DNA of 64,000 nt from JAPPOI01 sp028818055 (GTDB lineage Bacteria; Pseudomonadota; Alphaproteobacteria; Rhodobacterales; Rhodobacteraceae), in NCBI GenBank assembly GCA_965267405.1, contig OZ253954.1:2232001-2296000 (forward strand). Direction: 5' to 3'. The notes beneath the pieces are model-generated. The model was given only the letters and a program-made list of their open reading frames with translations. It did no database searches and was not told the DNA's origin. Positions 26,806-35,667 of the stretch are shown in pieces. Every line of letters begins with the position of its first letter. The first letter of the stretch is position 1. Both the position numbers and the translations under genes were made by a program.

Positions 26806-28326
26806 TTGGCAAACACACTTGAAGACCTGATTGCTCACCATCCGGAAAGTGCTCCAGCAATTGGTGCGCCCGGGCGCGGCTGGTTGACGTATGGCGGGCT
26901 CCGCCAACTTTCGAGAGACGTTCGAAAGCAGCTTCGCGGAGCGGGAATTGGGGCACAAGACCGCGTTGCAATTGTCCTTCCAAACGGTCCTGAGATGGCG
27001 TCGGCGTTCTTTGCTGTCGCGCAATCTGCAACCACTGCTCCATTGAATCCAGCTTATCGTGAGGACGAATTTTCCTTTTATTTAGAAGATCTTGGAGCAA
27101 AGGTGCTTCTTCTGGCTGATGGATATGATGGCCCCGCGTATGCGGCTGCCATGTCGCTTGGGCTGAAAGTCTTGAGAGCCAAAGTCAACGACGAAGCTCC
27201 TGCGGGGCAATTCGTAATTGACGGCGGCGATGCCGGTGAGGCCGGTGAATCTTTGACGTCCGATGACGTCGCATTGATCTTGCACACCTCGGGTACGACG
27301 TCGCGACCCAAAATCGTCCCGCTTTTGCAGTCGAATATTGCAGCGTCGGCGCAAAACATAATGGCGGCACTGGATTTGACACCACAGGATCGGTGTCTAA
27401 ACGTTATGCCACTTTTCCACATCCATGGTTTGATTGCGGCGACCTCCGCTTCCTTTGCGGCTGGGGCGTCAATCTGGTGCGCGCCCGGATTCGACGCTCT
27501 CAAGTTTTTCGGTTGGATGAGCGAGGCTCGCCCGACGTGGTACACAGCTGTTCCAACAATGCATCAGGCGATCCTATCCAGATCGGGCCGGAATGCAGAA
27601 GTTATTGCTGACGTACCGCTTCGTTTTTTGCGGTCATCGTCGGCTTCGTTGCCGCCACAGGTCTTTGTATCACTGGCTGAGACTTTCGACGCACCGGTTA
27701 TCGAAGCTTATGGCATGACGGAAGCAACACATCAGATGACGTCCAATCCATTGCCGCCGTTACAACAAAAACCGGGAAGTGTGGGTATTGAGGCAGGACC
27801 GCTGGTGCGCACTGCTGATCCGGTTGCCAACAAACTCGTCGATGGATTGGGTGAGGTCGTCATTTCGGGATCAAATGTAACACCCGGTTACGAGAGCAAT
27901 CCGGAAGCCAATGAGAAGAACTTCTTCGAGTTTGAGGGCCGGCGTTGGTTCCGTACCGGGGACCAAGGCGTTCTCGACGATGAAGGCTACTTGCGCATCA
28001 CCGGCCGCCTAAAAGAAATCATCAATCGCGGCGGTGAAAAGGTTTCGCCTTTAGAGGTCGACGAGGTCCTTATGGATCACCCTGCAGTTCAACAGTGTGT
28101 GGCGTTTGCGATGCCTCACCAGAAGCTCGGCGAGGAAGTCGCTGCAGCAGTGGTGCTTGGCGATGGGATGTCGGCAAGCGAAACCGAGATCCGGGACTTC
28201 GCGAAAGAACGAATGGCAGCTTTCAAGGTCCCCCGCAAAATCCTGATCATGGAAGAAATCCCAAAGGGCGCAACGGGCAAAATGCAACGCATTGGAATGG
28301 CTGAAAAATTAGGGCTGGTTGAATGA
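26806..28326 (+). CDS. AMP-dependent acyl-CoA ligase, oxalate-CoA ligase-like
   Basis: About 506 residues from TTG 26806 (MANTLEDLIAHHPES); AAAAGGAG lies 7 bases upstream of it, while the GTG at 26788 has no ribosome site. ANL-family motifs are complete: LILHTSGTTSRPK near 160 (P-loop), YGMTEATHQM near 300, the GDQGVLDDEGYLRITGRLKE hinge region near 385-405, and PKGATGKMQR with the catalytic Lys at the end. The overall look resembles plant/fungal oxalyl-CoA synthetase (AAE3/Pcs60), but the substrate remains open. It overlaps the next gene by 4 bases. Confidence 0.88.
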   Translation: MANTLEDLIAHHPESAPAIGAPGRGWLTYGGLRQLSRDVRKQLRGAGIGAQDRVAIVLPNGPEMASAFFAVAQSATTAPLNPAYREDEFSFYLEDLGAKVLLLADGYDGPAYAAAMSLGLKVLRAKVNDEAPAGQFVIDGGDAGEAGESLTSDDVALILHTSGTTSRPKIVPLLQSNIAASAQNIMAALDLTPQDRCLNVMPLFHIHGLIAATSASFAAGASIWCAPGFDALKFFGWMSEARPTWYTAVPTMHQAILSRSGRNAEVIADVPLRFLRSSSASLPPQVFVSLAETFDAPVIEAYGMTEATHQMTSNPLPPLQQKPGSVGIEAGPLVRTADPVANKLVDGLGEVVISGSNVTPGYESNPEANEKNFFEFEGRRWFRTGDQGVLDDEGYLRITGRLKEIINRGGEKVSPLEVDEVLMDHPAVQQCVAFAMPHQKLGEEVAAAVVLGDGMSASETEIRDFAKERMAAFKVPRKILIMEEIPKGATGKMQRIGMAEKLGLVE

Positions 28327-29300
28327 AGGTTTGCATCTTCGGAGCTGGCGCAATTGGCGGCTACCTTGGCGCAAAACTTGCGCAGGTGGACGCGGATGTC
28401 GGCCTCGTGGCTCGCGGCCCACACCTTGAGGCGATGCAGGCTGGCGGTCTAACGCTGATCGAGGAAGACCATAGCACGACCGTTCCGGTCAACGCCGTTG
28501 CCGATGCGCACGAGCTTGGTCATCAGGATTATCTAGTCATCACACTGAAGGCACACTCGGTTCCGGGCGCACTACCGGCGATGAAGCCCTTGATCGGACC
28601 TGACACTACCGTTGTGATGGGCGTTAACGGACTGCCTTGGTGGTACTTTCATGCGCTCGATAGCGAGTTCGATGGCACTCGATTAGAAAGCGTTGACCCC
28701 GGTGGAGCTCAGTGGAATTCGATTGGTCCAGACCGTGTTCTTGGTTGCGTCGTCTATCCGGCGGCAGAGGTCGTAGAGCCTGGCGTTATCAAGCACATTG
28801 AGGGAAACCGGTTTTCACTAGGTGAACCAGATGGGTCCAAAAGCGATCGAGCAGTGGCGTTGGCAAATGTCATGCAGAGCGCCGGATTGCGAGCTCCGGT
28901 TCGACCACGCATTCGCGATGAAATCTGGGTGAAGCTCTGGGGAAATCTAAGCTTTAATCCGATCTCAACCCTGACCACAGCCACTTTAGACATAGTTTGC
29001 ACAGATCCCGGCACCAGAGGGGTGGCGCGTTCGATGATGCTCGAAGCGCAGACCATTGCGGAAAGTTTGGGTGTCAAATTTCCCATCGATGTTGATCGCC
29101 GGATCGATGGAGGCGCCGCGGTCGGCGCGCATCGAACATCAATGCTTCAAGACCTTGAAGCTGGGCGTCCAATGGAAATTGACGCATTGCTAGGGTCCGT
29201 TTCAGAGCTTGGAAAATTGACCGGTCACGCGACGCCGATCATCGACACGGTCTTGGCATTGGTGCAGCAACGCGGATCGGTGGCCGGGCTTTACCCCTGA
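28323..29300 (+). CDS. 2-dehydropantoate 2-reductase family protein
   Basis: The 325-residue protein starts MKVCIFGAGAIGGYLGAKLA, the NADPH Rossmann motif of ketopantoate reductases, with the catalytic Lys in IRDEIWVKLWGNLSFNPIS near 205 (ApbA/PanE_C domain). PanE makes pantoate for CoA, but several PanE-like enzymes act on other 2-oxo acids. The ATGA overlap with the CoA ligase suggests a shared catabolic pathway rather than pantothenate synthesis, so I give no gene symbol. Confidence 0.88.
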   Translation: MKVCIFGAGAIGGYLGAKLAQVDADVGLVARGPHLEAMQAGGLTLIEEDHSTTVPVNAVADAHELGHQDYLVITLKAHSVPGALPAMKPLIGPDTTVVMGVNGLPWWYFHALDSEFDGTRLESVDPGGAQWNSIGPDRVLGCVVYPAAEVVEPGVIKHIEGNRFSLGEPDGSKSDRAVALANVMQSAGLRAPVRPRIRDEIWVKLWGNLSFNPISTLTTATLDIVCTDPGTRGVARSMMLEAQTIAESLGVKFPIDVDRRIDGGAAVGAHRTSMLQDLEAGRPMEIDALLGSVSELGKLTGHATPIIDTVLALVQQRGSVAGLYP

Positions 29301-29373
29301 CACCCGGAGATTTCGAGCTTGCGCGATTGTGGTCGTGTTGCTACCGAAACCCAGCCAACTACGGAGGCCAGTG

Positions 29374-29817
29374 ATGGACCTGAGCGACGAAATTCTCATT
29401 CCGGCACCGCGCGACGTTGTATATGCGGCGTTGAATGATCCCGAAGTACTCAAGGACTGCATTCCGGGCTGTCAGGAATTGACCAAGTACTCGGACACTG
29501 AACTTGAGGCATTGGTGGTGCTCAAAGTTGGTCCTGTGAAGGCGAAATTCAAAGGCGATGTCGTTCTTGACCCGGCCGGCGCTCCTGAGAGCTTTTCATT
29601 GACCGGAAAAGGAAGCGGTGGTGCCGCCGGATTTGCAAAGGGTGGTGCGGACGTGAAGCTAGAAGAGCAGGGTGATCAGACACTTCTGAAGTACACCGCC
29701 AAGGCGGACATAGGCGGAAAGCTTGCACAGTTGGGAAATCGCTTAGTCGCGTCCACGTCAAAAAAACTTGCTGGTCAGTTTTTTGAGACCTTCTCCGAGA
29801 AGGTCGGACAGTCTTAA
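29374..29817 (+). CDS. CoxG-type SRPBCC protein
   Basis: The 147-residue protein from ATG 29374 (MDLSDEILIPAPRDVV, SD CGGAGG) is a START-like SRPBCC domain of the CoxG family: ALNDPEVLKDCIPGCQEL at 19-36, then a beta-rich middle, GGAAGFAKGGADVKL and a helix AGQFFETFSEK. CoxG was named from carbon monoxide dehydrogenase clusters, where it aids membrane attachment of the enzyme, but most homologues have no cox genes nearby, as here. It stands 73 bases after the PanE-like gene. Confidence 0.88.
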   Translation: MDLSDEILIPAPRDVVYAALNDPEVLKDCIPGCQELTKYSDTELEALVVLKVGPVKAKFKGDVVLDPAGAPESFSLTGKGSGGAAGFAKGGADVKLEEQGDQTLLKYTAKADIGGKLAQLGNRLVASTSKKLAGQFFETFSEKVGQS

Positions 29818-29993
29818 CGTCGCGGCGCGTAAGCCGCCAAAGCGAGCATCGACAGACCAAGACTGGTGGTTAGGATTCCGAGGGCCATGTATGCGCCAAT
29901 GGTTTCGACGGCGTTGAATCCGTGAAAAAGGTTCATCCAAAGTGAACCCAAGACGGCTACGGGAAGCCCGATGGCAACTGCTCCTAGCGACAT
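29814..29993 (-). CDS. Small two-helix membrane protein, 59 residues
   Basis: An ATG at 29993 with GGGAG 7 bases upstream opens a 59-codon frame ending TAA at 29816-29814. It begins MSLGAVAIGLPVAVLGSLWM, has a hydrophilic turn NLFHGFNAVETIG and a second hydrophobic helix YMALGILTTSLGLSMLALAA, closing with PRR. It overlaps the end of the convergent CoxG gene by 4 bases. Good ribosome site, codon use like its neighbours and membrane topology support a real gene. Function is unknown. Confidence 0.75.
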   Translation of the reverse strand: MSLGAVAIGLPVAVLGSLWMNLFHGFNAVETIGAYMALGILTTSLGLSMLALAAYAPRR

Positions 29994-30115
29994 TTTTTTC
30001 TCCCATCCGGTCTCGGCCGGCTTTTGGTGCGTTCGCTACAACCGATAGCATCCGGAAGTGAACCGGAAGTCAACATTTTGTTACGGTTGATTTAATTTTG
30101 GCTACTTTTTGCGGA

Positions 30116-30889
30116 TCAGTAGCTGGAAATATTGGTGTCGCGCATTTTTCGCAGAAGCTCGATAAAGCCTTCGACTTGGTGCTCGCACGCCAGTTTTCCC
30201 TTATCGGCAGTCGCCAAGTGTGCTTCGCCGACCGTGCCTTCAGGATTCAGGTCGGAAGCAATCCATCCATATGAAACCGGGCCTATCGGAGGAATATCGG
30301 CTTCCTCGGCCGTGGAGGGAAAATCAACAGCTTTGCTCATGTCGACTGTGTCAGGCCGAAAATGCAGCATAAGCGACGTTTCACGATCACCCCCATGGAT
30401 CCCGAATTGCGTTTCGCGATCTGAAAAAAGTCCTTCAGGCGCGCCAAATCCGCCCCACTGGCACTTCACTGCAAGCATCCCGGCATCGACGCGCAGTTCA
30501 CGTGACAGAATTGAAATCAAATCGAGATTGCCGCCGTGGCTGTTGACGATGGCAATTTTTCGCACCCCGGCGCGGGCCACAGACAGACCGATTTCTTTCC
30601 AAATGCGCAGCGCATTTTCGGCGGTGAGCGTCAGTGTTCCAGCTGCATGAAGGTGTTCGTTGGATTTCCCGATCGCCTGAACTGGTAAAATGCGAATGTC
30701 CAAGTCGTCTGGGCACTGTCGTCGCAGTTCATCCAGCATACCTTCAGCAATCATTGTATCAGTGCCGACCGGAAGGTGTGGTCCGTGTTGCTCGATGGCT
30801 GCCGTGGGAAGCACAGCGATAACCTTGTCTGGGTCCAACCCTTCAAACTCGGTTGTCCGGAAATCTGCCCAATCCAATCGTCGCGTCAT
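30116..30889 (-). CDS. Creatininase family amidohydrolase
   Basis: The 257-residue protein has the creatininase fold metal motif IEQHGPHLPVGTD (Glu33, His35, Asp44) and NSHGGN near 117, as well as the third segment FGIHGGDRETSLML with its conserved Glu. Members hydrolyse cyclic amides or formamides: creatinine, FAPy-type pyrimidines (ArfB), or inosose derivatives (IolN). It is the last gene of a nine-gene operon; its ATG overlaps the preceding oxygenase gene by 4 bases. In that context a ring-opening or deformylation step on an N-heterocycle is likely, but the substrate is inferred. Confidence 0.9.
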   Translation of the reverse strand: MTRRLDWADFRTTEFEGLDPDKVIAVLPTAAIEQHGPHLPVGTDTMIAEGMLDELRRQCPDDLDIRILPVQAIGKSNEHLHAAGTLTLTAENALRIWKEIGLSVARAGVRKIAIVNSHGGNLDLISILSRELRVDAGMLAVKCQWGGFGAPEGLFSDRETQFGIHGGDRETSLMLHFRPDTVDMSKAVDFPSTAEEADIPPIGPVSYGWIASDLNPEGTVGEAHLATADKGKLACEHQVEGFIELLRKMRDTNISSY

Positions 30890-31809
30890 GCGGTAACCTT
30901 TTCGCTGTAGGTCGCGTCCAGCCGCATGCGTAGATACTCTTCGCCCGTGACCGGAGGATACTTCGCCTCTCCGGTGCCAGGCAGCGCGCTTATTACGGCA
31001 TCTGGGTTCGGATCAAGGAAGAAAGCCAGCGACCGTCTGGGATTTTTGGGAACTTGGACGCGGTGCGGCGTCGACACATAGATGTCGTTTGTCCAACGCA
31101 TCAGACAATCTGCAATATTGATGACGAAGGCACCGGGCACGTTCGGAACATCAATCCAGTCTTTGCCGCGGGGCTTAACTTGCAATCCCGGCTCACCGTC
31201 GGTCATCAGCAGCGTGATCGAGCCGTAATCGGTATGCGCGCCCGCGCCGATCCCGTCTTTTTTGGGATCACCTGCCGGGTATCTCAACATCCGAAGAGTT
31301 GCCAAAGGCTCATCAAGGAATGGCGCGAAGTAATCTTCGGGCAGGCCAAGATCCAAAGCCAAAGGGCGGTGAAGATCAATGCCGAGTTTATGCACGCGAT
31401 CGAAAAACTCGAGCGCGGTCTCTTTAAATCCCTCAATCTCCGGCCACTTGTTCGGCCCGCGGAACGGCTGCCCCATGCGCGGATCGTCCGGGGCAAGTTC
31501 CAATCCGATATTGAACGCTTCCTTCCGGTCGATTTGATCTGGCTTACTATCATCAAGGTTCTCTGAACCGTGCGCAGTCCATCCACGATTGTCGCCGCTA
31601 AGCCGCAAATCGAACTTCTCTTTTTCGGACTCAGGTAAATCGAAGAACGCGTCGCCCATACGGAACATGGAATCTATCAGCAACTGGGGAATCCCATGGC
31701 TGCTGATCAAGAAGAAACCTGTGTCTCGGCAGGCATCGCCCAGCTCTCGGACAAAGCCTCCCTTGTCATGAGCAACCGAGAACCGAGACCAATCCAAAAC
31801 TGGGATCAC
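30886..31809 (-). CDS. 2-oxoglutarate/Fe(II)-type oxygenase, isopenicillin N synthase-like
   Basis: The 307-residue protein carries the DIOX_N segment at the start (PVLDWSRF, then CRDTGFFLISSHGIP) and the 2OG-FeII core: iron ligands His and Asp in GAHTDYGSITLLM near 195 and the distal His in VSTPHRVQVP near 250, with the cosubstrate Arg-x-Ser in RRSLAFF. Such enzymes hydroxylate, desaturate or demethylate small molecules. It sits within the nine-gene operon between a flavodoxin-fold reductase (12-base gap) and the creatininase (4-base overlap), so hydroxylation or N-dealkylation of the imported compound is plausible. Confidence 0.9.
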   Translation of the reverse strand: MIPVLDWSRFSVAHDKGGFVRELGDACRDTGFFLISSHGIPQLLIDSMFRMGDAFFDLPESEKEKFDLRLSGDNRGWTAHGSENLDDSKPDQIDRKEAFNIGLELAPDDPRMGQPFRGPNKWPEIEGFKETALEFFDRVHKLGIDLHRPLALDLGLPEDYFAPFLDEPLATLRMLRYPAGDPKKDGIGAGAHTDYGSITLLMTDGEPGLQVKPRGKDWIDVPNVPGAFVINIADCLMRWTNDIYVSTPHRVQVPKNPRRSLAFFLDPNPDAVISALPGTGEAKYPPVTGEEYLRMRLDATYSEKVTA

Positions 31810-31821
31810 TTGCGCATCTCC

Positions 31822-32418
31822 TTACCGCAGCAACTTGTCCATCTTACTCTCAACAGTTCGAAGGTGCGCAATTCTGCTTCTCTCCGTGGAACTGTCCATT
31901 AGGTAATGGGCGGCGAATACCCTTTTTAAGGGACGAGCGCAAAGCAAGCCTACGCCGCGCATGAGTGTACGTTTCCCCGGTGCGCCGACAAAGAAAGTCA
32001 GCCACCGGCTTGCGCCACACGTCGTAAAAACCGCCATGCGCTTAATGTGAGTGAGCCCCGGTCGAATGTCTTTATTTTCGGTATCCGGCATCATGAATGC
32101 GACATCCGGCAACAACACGCGGTCAAGCCAGCCCTTCAGAACTGCCGGAAGACCGTACCACCACGTTGGGTATATGAAGATCAGCGTGTCGCACCATTGG
32201 ATATCCGCAACGTCGTCCGCAACGATCTCCTGATTTCCTGGGCAGTCCAAGTATCCCTCCAGCTCTGCCGCTGTCAGTGCTGGGCTGAAATCGTTTGCAT
32301 ATAGATCGCAAATTCGAGTTTCGACGTCTGCGCCGTTCAAGGAGTTGATCACCACGTCCTTAACTGCTGACGTAAAGCTTTCATCTCTTGGATGGCAGTA
32401 AACAACGAGGGCTTTCAT
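31822..32418 (-). CDS. NAD(P)H oxidoreductase, flavodoxin-like fold (first paralogue)
   Basis: The 198-residue protein (MKALVVYCHPRDESF) belongs to the NQO1/MdaB-type flavodoxin-fold family. CHPRDESF binds FMN/FAD phosphate; IFIYPTWWYGLPAVLKGWLD is the conserved flavin-contact region near 90 (PxWWYGxPAxLKGxxDR). Its start ATG 32418 shares the ATGA with the stop of the next paralogue. The two neighbours look like a duplicated pair with diverged C-termini. They probably supply reduced flavin or reduce an intermediate in this operon. Confidence 0.9.
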   Translation of the reverse strand: MKALVVYCHPRDESFTSAVKDVVINSLNGADVETRICDLYANDFSPALTAAELEGYLDCPGNQEIVADDVADIQWCDTLIFIYPTWWYGLPAVLKGWLDRVLLPDVAFMMPDTENKDIRPGLTHIKRMAVFTTCGASRWLTFFVGAPGKRTLMRGVGLLCARPLKRVFAAHYLMDSSTERSRIAHLRTVESKMDKLLR

Positions 32419-32999
32419 CAAAGCGCATCCATTTCGGCGCGGACCTTATCCAGGAACGCCCCCCGCTTTCTATCAGTTGCACGATTCATATCGTACAAAG
32501 CCAAGTATCGCATTTTGGTTGGGCGCGTTACATGCCACACCGCACGGGTAAAATGTTTGCGAGGCGGGTCTCCAGCGCCAAACGCCCGCAAACGTGTTCC
32601 GCCGTATGTCGTAACGGCCGCTAATTTCTTGATATTCGTCAGGTTTGGTTTGACCTTGCCGTCCACCAGCTTGAACGACACTCCGGGCAGAAAGACGCGA
32701 TCAAGAAACCCTTTTAAAATGGCAGGGTAGCCAAAATTCCAGACTGGGAACGAGAACACCAGAGCGTCCGCTGCCAGCAGCCTGTCGACGTAAGGTTTCA
32801 CCGGGCCAACATTGTCTGGCTCGTCGTGATATCCGCGACGCTCTTCCTCGGTTAGAATTGGTTGAAATCCTTCGCGGTACAGGTCGCAGTCGTCCACATC
32901 CCAGCCCCGAGACGTCAGGGCAGCAACCACGGTCTCGTGCACGGACGCACCAAAACTCTCGTCGCAGGGATGAGCATAAAGGACGAGCGCCTTGGTCAT
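32418..32999 (-). CDS. NAD(P)H oxidoreductase, flavodoxin-like fold (second paralogue)
   Basis: From ATG 32999 the protein has 193 residues, beginning MTKALVLYAHPCDESFGAS. The flavin region VFSFPVWNFGYPAILKGFLD parallels the WWYG motif of its neighbour, but Phe-Pro-Val-Trp-Asn-Phe-Gly replaces it, implying a different active-site lining. The upstream ATG at 33047 would overlap the FAD-oxidase gene deeply and is rejected. The start overlaps the preceding gene's stop by 4 bases. Two such reductases side by side suggest two partner enzymes or a heterodimer; neither can be proven here. Confidence 0.9.
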   Translation of the reverse strand: MTKALVLYAHPCDESFGASVHETVVAALTSRGWDVDDCDLYREGFQPILTEEERRGYHDEPDNVGPVKPYVDRLLAADALVFSFPVWNFGYPAILKGFLDRVFLPGVSFKLVDGKVKPNLTNIKKLAAVTTYGGTRLRAFGAGDPPRKHFTRAVWHVTRPTKMRYLALYDMNRATDRKRGAFLDKVRAEMDAL

Positions 33000-34396
33000 T
33001 CGGCGCTCTGCAGCTTTGGATAGCTGTACATTTGGGAATAGTCCCAATCAGGGTCGTCCCAAGCGATCATTTTGCCGGGGTTCAGGAGTCCCTTTGGATC
33101 TGCCTCCTGTTTGAAGCGGAGTTGCCGATCATCAACCGTTTGCCGCCCACCTTCTTCCAATGTGTACCGGTGGGGATTGAAAATCATAGCGCCGGCGTCT
33201 TCGTGCATCTTGATGATCTCGTCCAGCCGCTCTTCGGTTGTGAACTTCACAAGAGACAAACCGGCAAACATCACCTTTCCGTTTTCTCGCAAAACTTCGA
33301 GATGTTGAAGCACCTCTGGGCTGAATTCGCTCCGCATCTTTTCGATAAGTTCTTTGTGCTGCGGATAGCCGTATCGGACCTGCAGGTAGGTGATCGATGG
33401 ATCGACTTTCAAGGCGCGAAGCGTCGTGTGGTTCCACCCGTATTCAAACACCGGGCCAGGGCTTCGATCCCAATTGAAATCGTCGTTTCGATAAATCAAC
33501 CGTGCTTCGGGTCGCCGGCCCAGAAAGGTCAGAAAGCCATCCATGGAATGCGGTGCAATCATCAAGCCAACCAAGTTGGTCTCGGGCTCCACATACGGCG
33601 CAACACGCTGAAAATAGTCTTTTGCAATTGGCGCTTCGAACACGGTTCCGAGCTTCATCAAGATGCCATCCTGATTGGCAAGGTCTTCGGCAAAGCGAAC
33701 GGCGTCCATGAAATCATCCGTTGCCACGAACATTTCGACCCAATCATATGCCGGTGCGAGCGGCATCTCGATCTCGGTAATGATGCCGTTTGTTCCATAG
33801 GCGTGGCTTACGCGCGCCAATTCTTCACCGGTGAACTCTAAAATGCGGGGCACTTCCTCCATCGTCACGACGCGAAGTCGAATGATATTTCCAAGGTCCC
33901 TAAGTGATCCCCATGTGCATGATCCAACGCCGCCAGAACCACCAGCAATAAACCCACCGATTGTCGCAGTTGCCCATGTTGATGAGAACATTCTGATTTC
34001 TTGACCGGAATCGGATTTGCAGGCCGCGTCGAGGTCTTTCAAAAGCACGCCCGGCTCACAGATGACCCGACCGGCATGGATCTCTTTGACTTTGTCCATG
34101 AAGCGCAGATGCATGACGCATCCGCCTTCCAAAGGCATGGCTTGCCCATAGTTCCCTGTGCCCGCGCCCCGGGTCGTGACTGGGACGTCATGCTGGAAAC
34201 AAATTTTCAGGATTTCAATGACTTCAGCTTCATTACGAGGGCGCACGACAAAATCGGCTAGGACGTGATCCAAACGATCCTTAAGAACTGGCGAATACCA
34301 GAAGAAGTCACGACTGGCCGATTTGATGGCCGCGTCTTTTTCTTCAACGTCCAAATGTGACATGGCGGCTTTTGCGGCTGCGATGTTCTCTTTCAT
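32996..34396 (-). CDS. FAD-binding oxidase/dehydrogenase, PCMH (GlcD-like) type
   Basis: The 466-residue protein has a PCMH FAD domain from about 50: VVRPRNEAEVIEILKIC, then TTRGAGTGNYGQAMPLEGG, CEPGVLLKDLD and TIGGFIAGGSGGVGS, all typical of the GlcD/VAO family. No N-terminal signal is present. The C-terminal part ends FNPHRYTLEEGG and LLNPGKMIAW, the usual oxidase tail. Family members oxidise 2-hydroxy acids, alcohols or amines. The gene is coupled on both sides by 4-base overlaps in the nine-gene operon, so it probably oxidises a catabolic intermediate. Confidence 0.92.
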   Translation of the reverse strand: MKENIAAAKAAMSHLDVEEKDAAIKSASRDFFWYSPVLKDRLDHVLADFVVRPRNEAEVIEILKICFQHDVPVTTRGAGTGNYGQAMPLEGGCVMHLRFMDKVKEIHAGRVICEPGVLLKDLDAACKSDSGQEIRMFSSTWATATIGGFIAGGSGGVGSCTWGSLRDLGNIIRLRVVTMEEVPRILEFTGEELARVSHAYGTNGIITEIEMPLAPAYDWVEMFVATDDFMDAVRFAEDLANQDGILMKLGTVFEAPIAKDYFQRVAPYVEPETNLVGLMIAPHSMDGFLTFLGRRPEARLIYRNDDFNWDRSPGPVFEYGWNHTTLRALKVDPSITYLQVRYGYPQHKELIEKMRSEFSPEVLQHLEVLRENGKVMFAGLSLVKFTTEERLDEIIKMHEDAGAMIFNPHRYTLEEGGRQTVDDRQLRFKQEADPKGLLNPGKMIAWDDPDWDYSQMYSYPKLQSAE

Positions 34397-35667
34397 GGGT
34401 TTGCATCCATTAGATGATCTAGGCTGGAATATGCTGGGAGCGCTCGGTCAATCACGTTGCCATTACGAATTACGATACGGTCCGACTGAGGGCGCGCAAA
34501 AAACTCGTTCCAATTCCTGGCGTTGCAAATAATCAGATCGGCAACTTGGCCGGCTTGAAAGCTGGTGTGGTCGATACCCATTGCTGCGCAGGGGTTCACC
34601 GTGAAGGACCGGATCCAATCAGTGCCAGTGTGGTCCAAATGGCCAATGCGAGTGGCTTCGCGCATGACCTCAATCATGTCCATGTCGCCGTATGCATAAA
34701 ATGGATCGCGGGTGTTGTCCGAAGCGAACGAAACGTTGATATCACGTTCCTTCATCTCGTGAACCAACGTTATGCCGCGGTGGCGCGGTGTCCGATGCGC
34801 AGTTCGATCTTGCAGGTAAAGATTACACATTGGCAGGCTGACCACGTTTAGGCCGGATCGTGCGACCAAATCGAGTGTATCCAACGCCCGGGCTTCGTGT
34901 TGAACCGAAAGCGAGCAGCAATGCCCGACGGTCACGGGACGATCCCATCCGATTTCTGCAACTACCTCTGCAATCATCCGCAGGGTCTCGGCCGAAGGGT
35001 CCATCGTTTCGTCGCAGTGAAAATCGACTTCCAAGCCTCGGGCATCCGCCAGGTCAAAGAAATCGAGAAGTCGTTGGCGCAGGTCATTGACTGGATACGT
35101 GACCATTCCGAAAACACCGCCGTGTTCCGCAACTAAGTCGGCGGTGTGCGCGTAACCTGTCTTAATGCTTTCAAAGCTTTCACAACCAATCAGGCTAACG
35201 GCCTGAAGATCAATTCTCCCCGCCCACTTTTCTCGTAACTCTGCGAAAATCGGCCATGAAATGGCATCCTGAGGCGGAACGCTATCGAGATGAGTGCGGA
35301 TCGACTTCGTGCCATACGCATAGGCACACGACAGTGAAAATTCCATCCGGGTGGCGACATCTTCGGCGCTCCAGTTGGCTTCGCGATCCTCTCCGACAGT
35401 CGTGAGAGCGCCCAAGAAAGTACCGTCGGGATTTGCGGCACGTGGCCAGATATGGCCCTTGTCCAGATGGGTGTGCATGTCGGTAAAGCAGGGCAATATC
35501 ATAGCTCCTGCCAGGTCCACCTCAGCACCTGGTTTGTCGTTTATTTGACCGTCAGAGATGGAGATATCCCGGGTTTCGAACTCAACCCTAGAACCCACCA
35601 GGCAGCCGGGGATTCTCGCGTCTTTAAACGTGACGTGCCCTTCCGGTATTTTTAGAAACCCACTCAT
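34393..35667 (-). CDS. Amidohydrolase, cytosine-deaminase (CodA)-like
   Basis: The 424-residue protein has the metal-dependent hydrolase pattern of the cytosine/isocytosine deaminase branch: HTHLDKGH near 66, DFHCDETMD near 230 (metal His and catalytic Glu), VGHCCSLS near 258 and FASDNTRDPF near 325 with the metal Asp. In CodA these bind one Fe/Zn and deaminate the pyrimidine ring. The ring-recognition residues cannot be assigned by eye, so other amino-pyrimidines, triazines or creatinine-like rings remain possible. It sits between the ABC importer and the FAD oxidase, all with ATGA overlaps. Confidence 0.9.
   Translation of the reverse strand: MSGFLKIPEGHVTFKDARIPGCLVGSRVEFETRDISISDGQINDKPGAEVDLAGAMILPCFTDMHTHLDKGHIWPRAANPDGTFLGALTTVGEDREANWSAEDVATRMEFSLSCAYAYGTKSIRTHLDSVPPQDAISWPIFAELREKWAGRIDLQAVSLIGCESFESIKTGYAHTADLVAEHGGVFGMVTYPVNDLRQRLLDFFDLADARGLEVDFHCDETMDPSAETLRMIAEVVAEIGWDRPVTVGHCCSLSVQHEARALDTLDLVARSGLNVVSLPMCNLYLQDRTAHRTPRHRGITLVHEMKERDINVSFASDNTRDPFYAYGDMDMIEVMREATRIGHLDHTGTDWIRSFTVNPCAAMGIDHTSFQAGQVADLIICNARNWNEFFARPQSDRIVIRNGNVIDRALPAYSSLDHLMDANP

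Noticed and set aside
26125..27024. 299-residue minus-strand frame opposite gcvP and the CoA ligase
   Set aside because: Spans two real genes and their gap with no homology-like motif.
29758..30051. 97-residue minus-strand frame beside coxG-like gene
   Set aside because: It runs through the coxG-like coding end in another frame; the 59-residue frame at 29814-29993 has the ribosome site and membrane helices.
32858..33841. 327-residue plus-strand frame opposite the reductase and FAD oxidase genes
   Set aside because: Antisense to well-supported genes joined by overlaps; composition is random.
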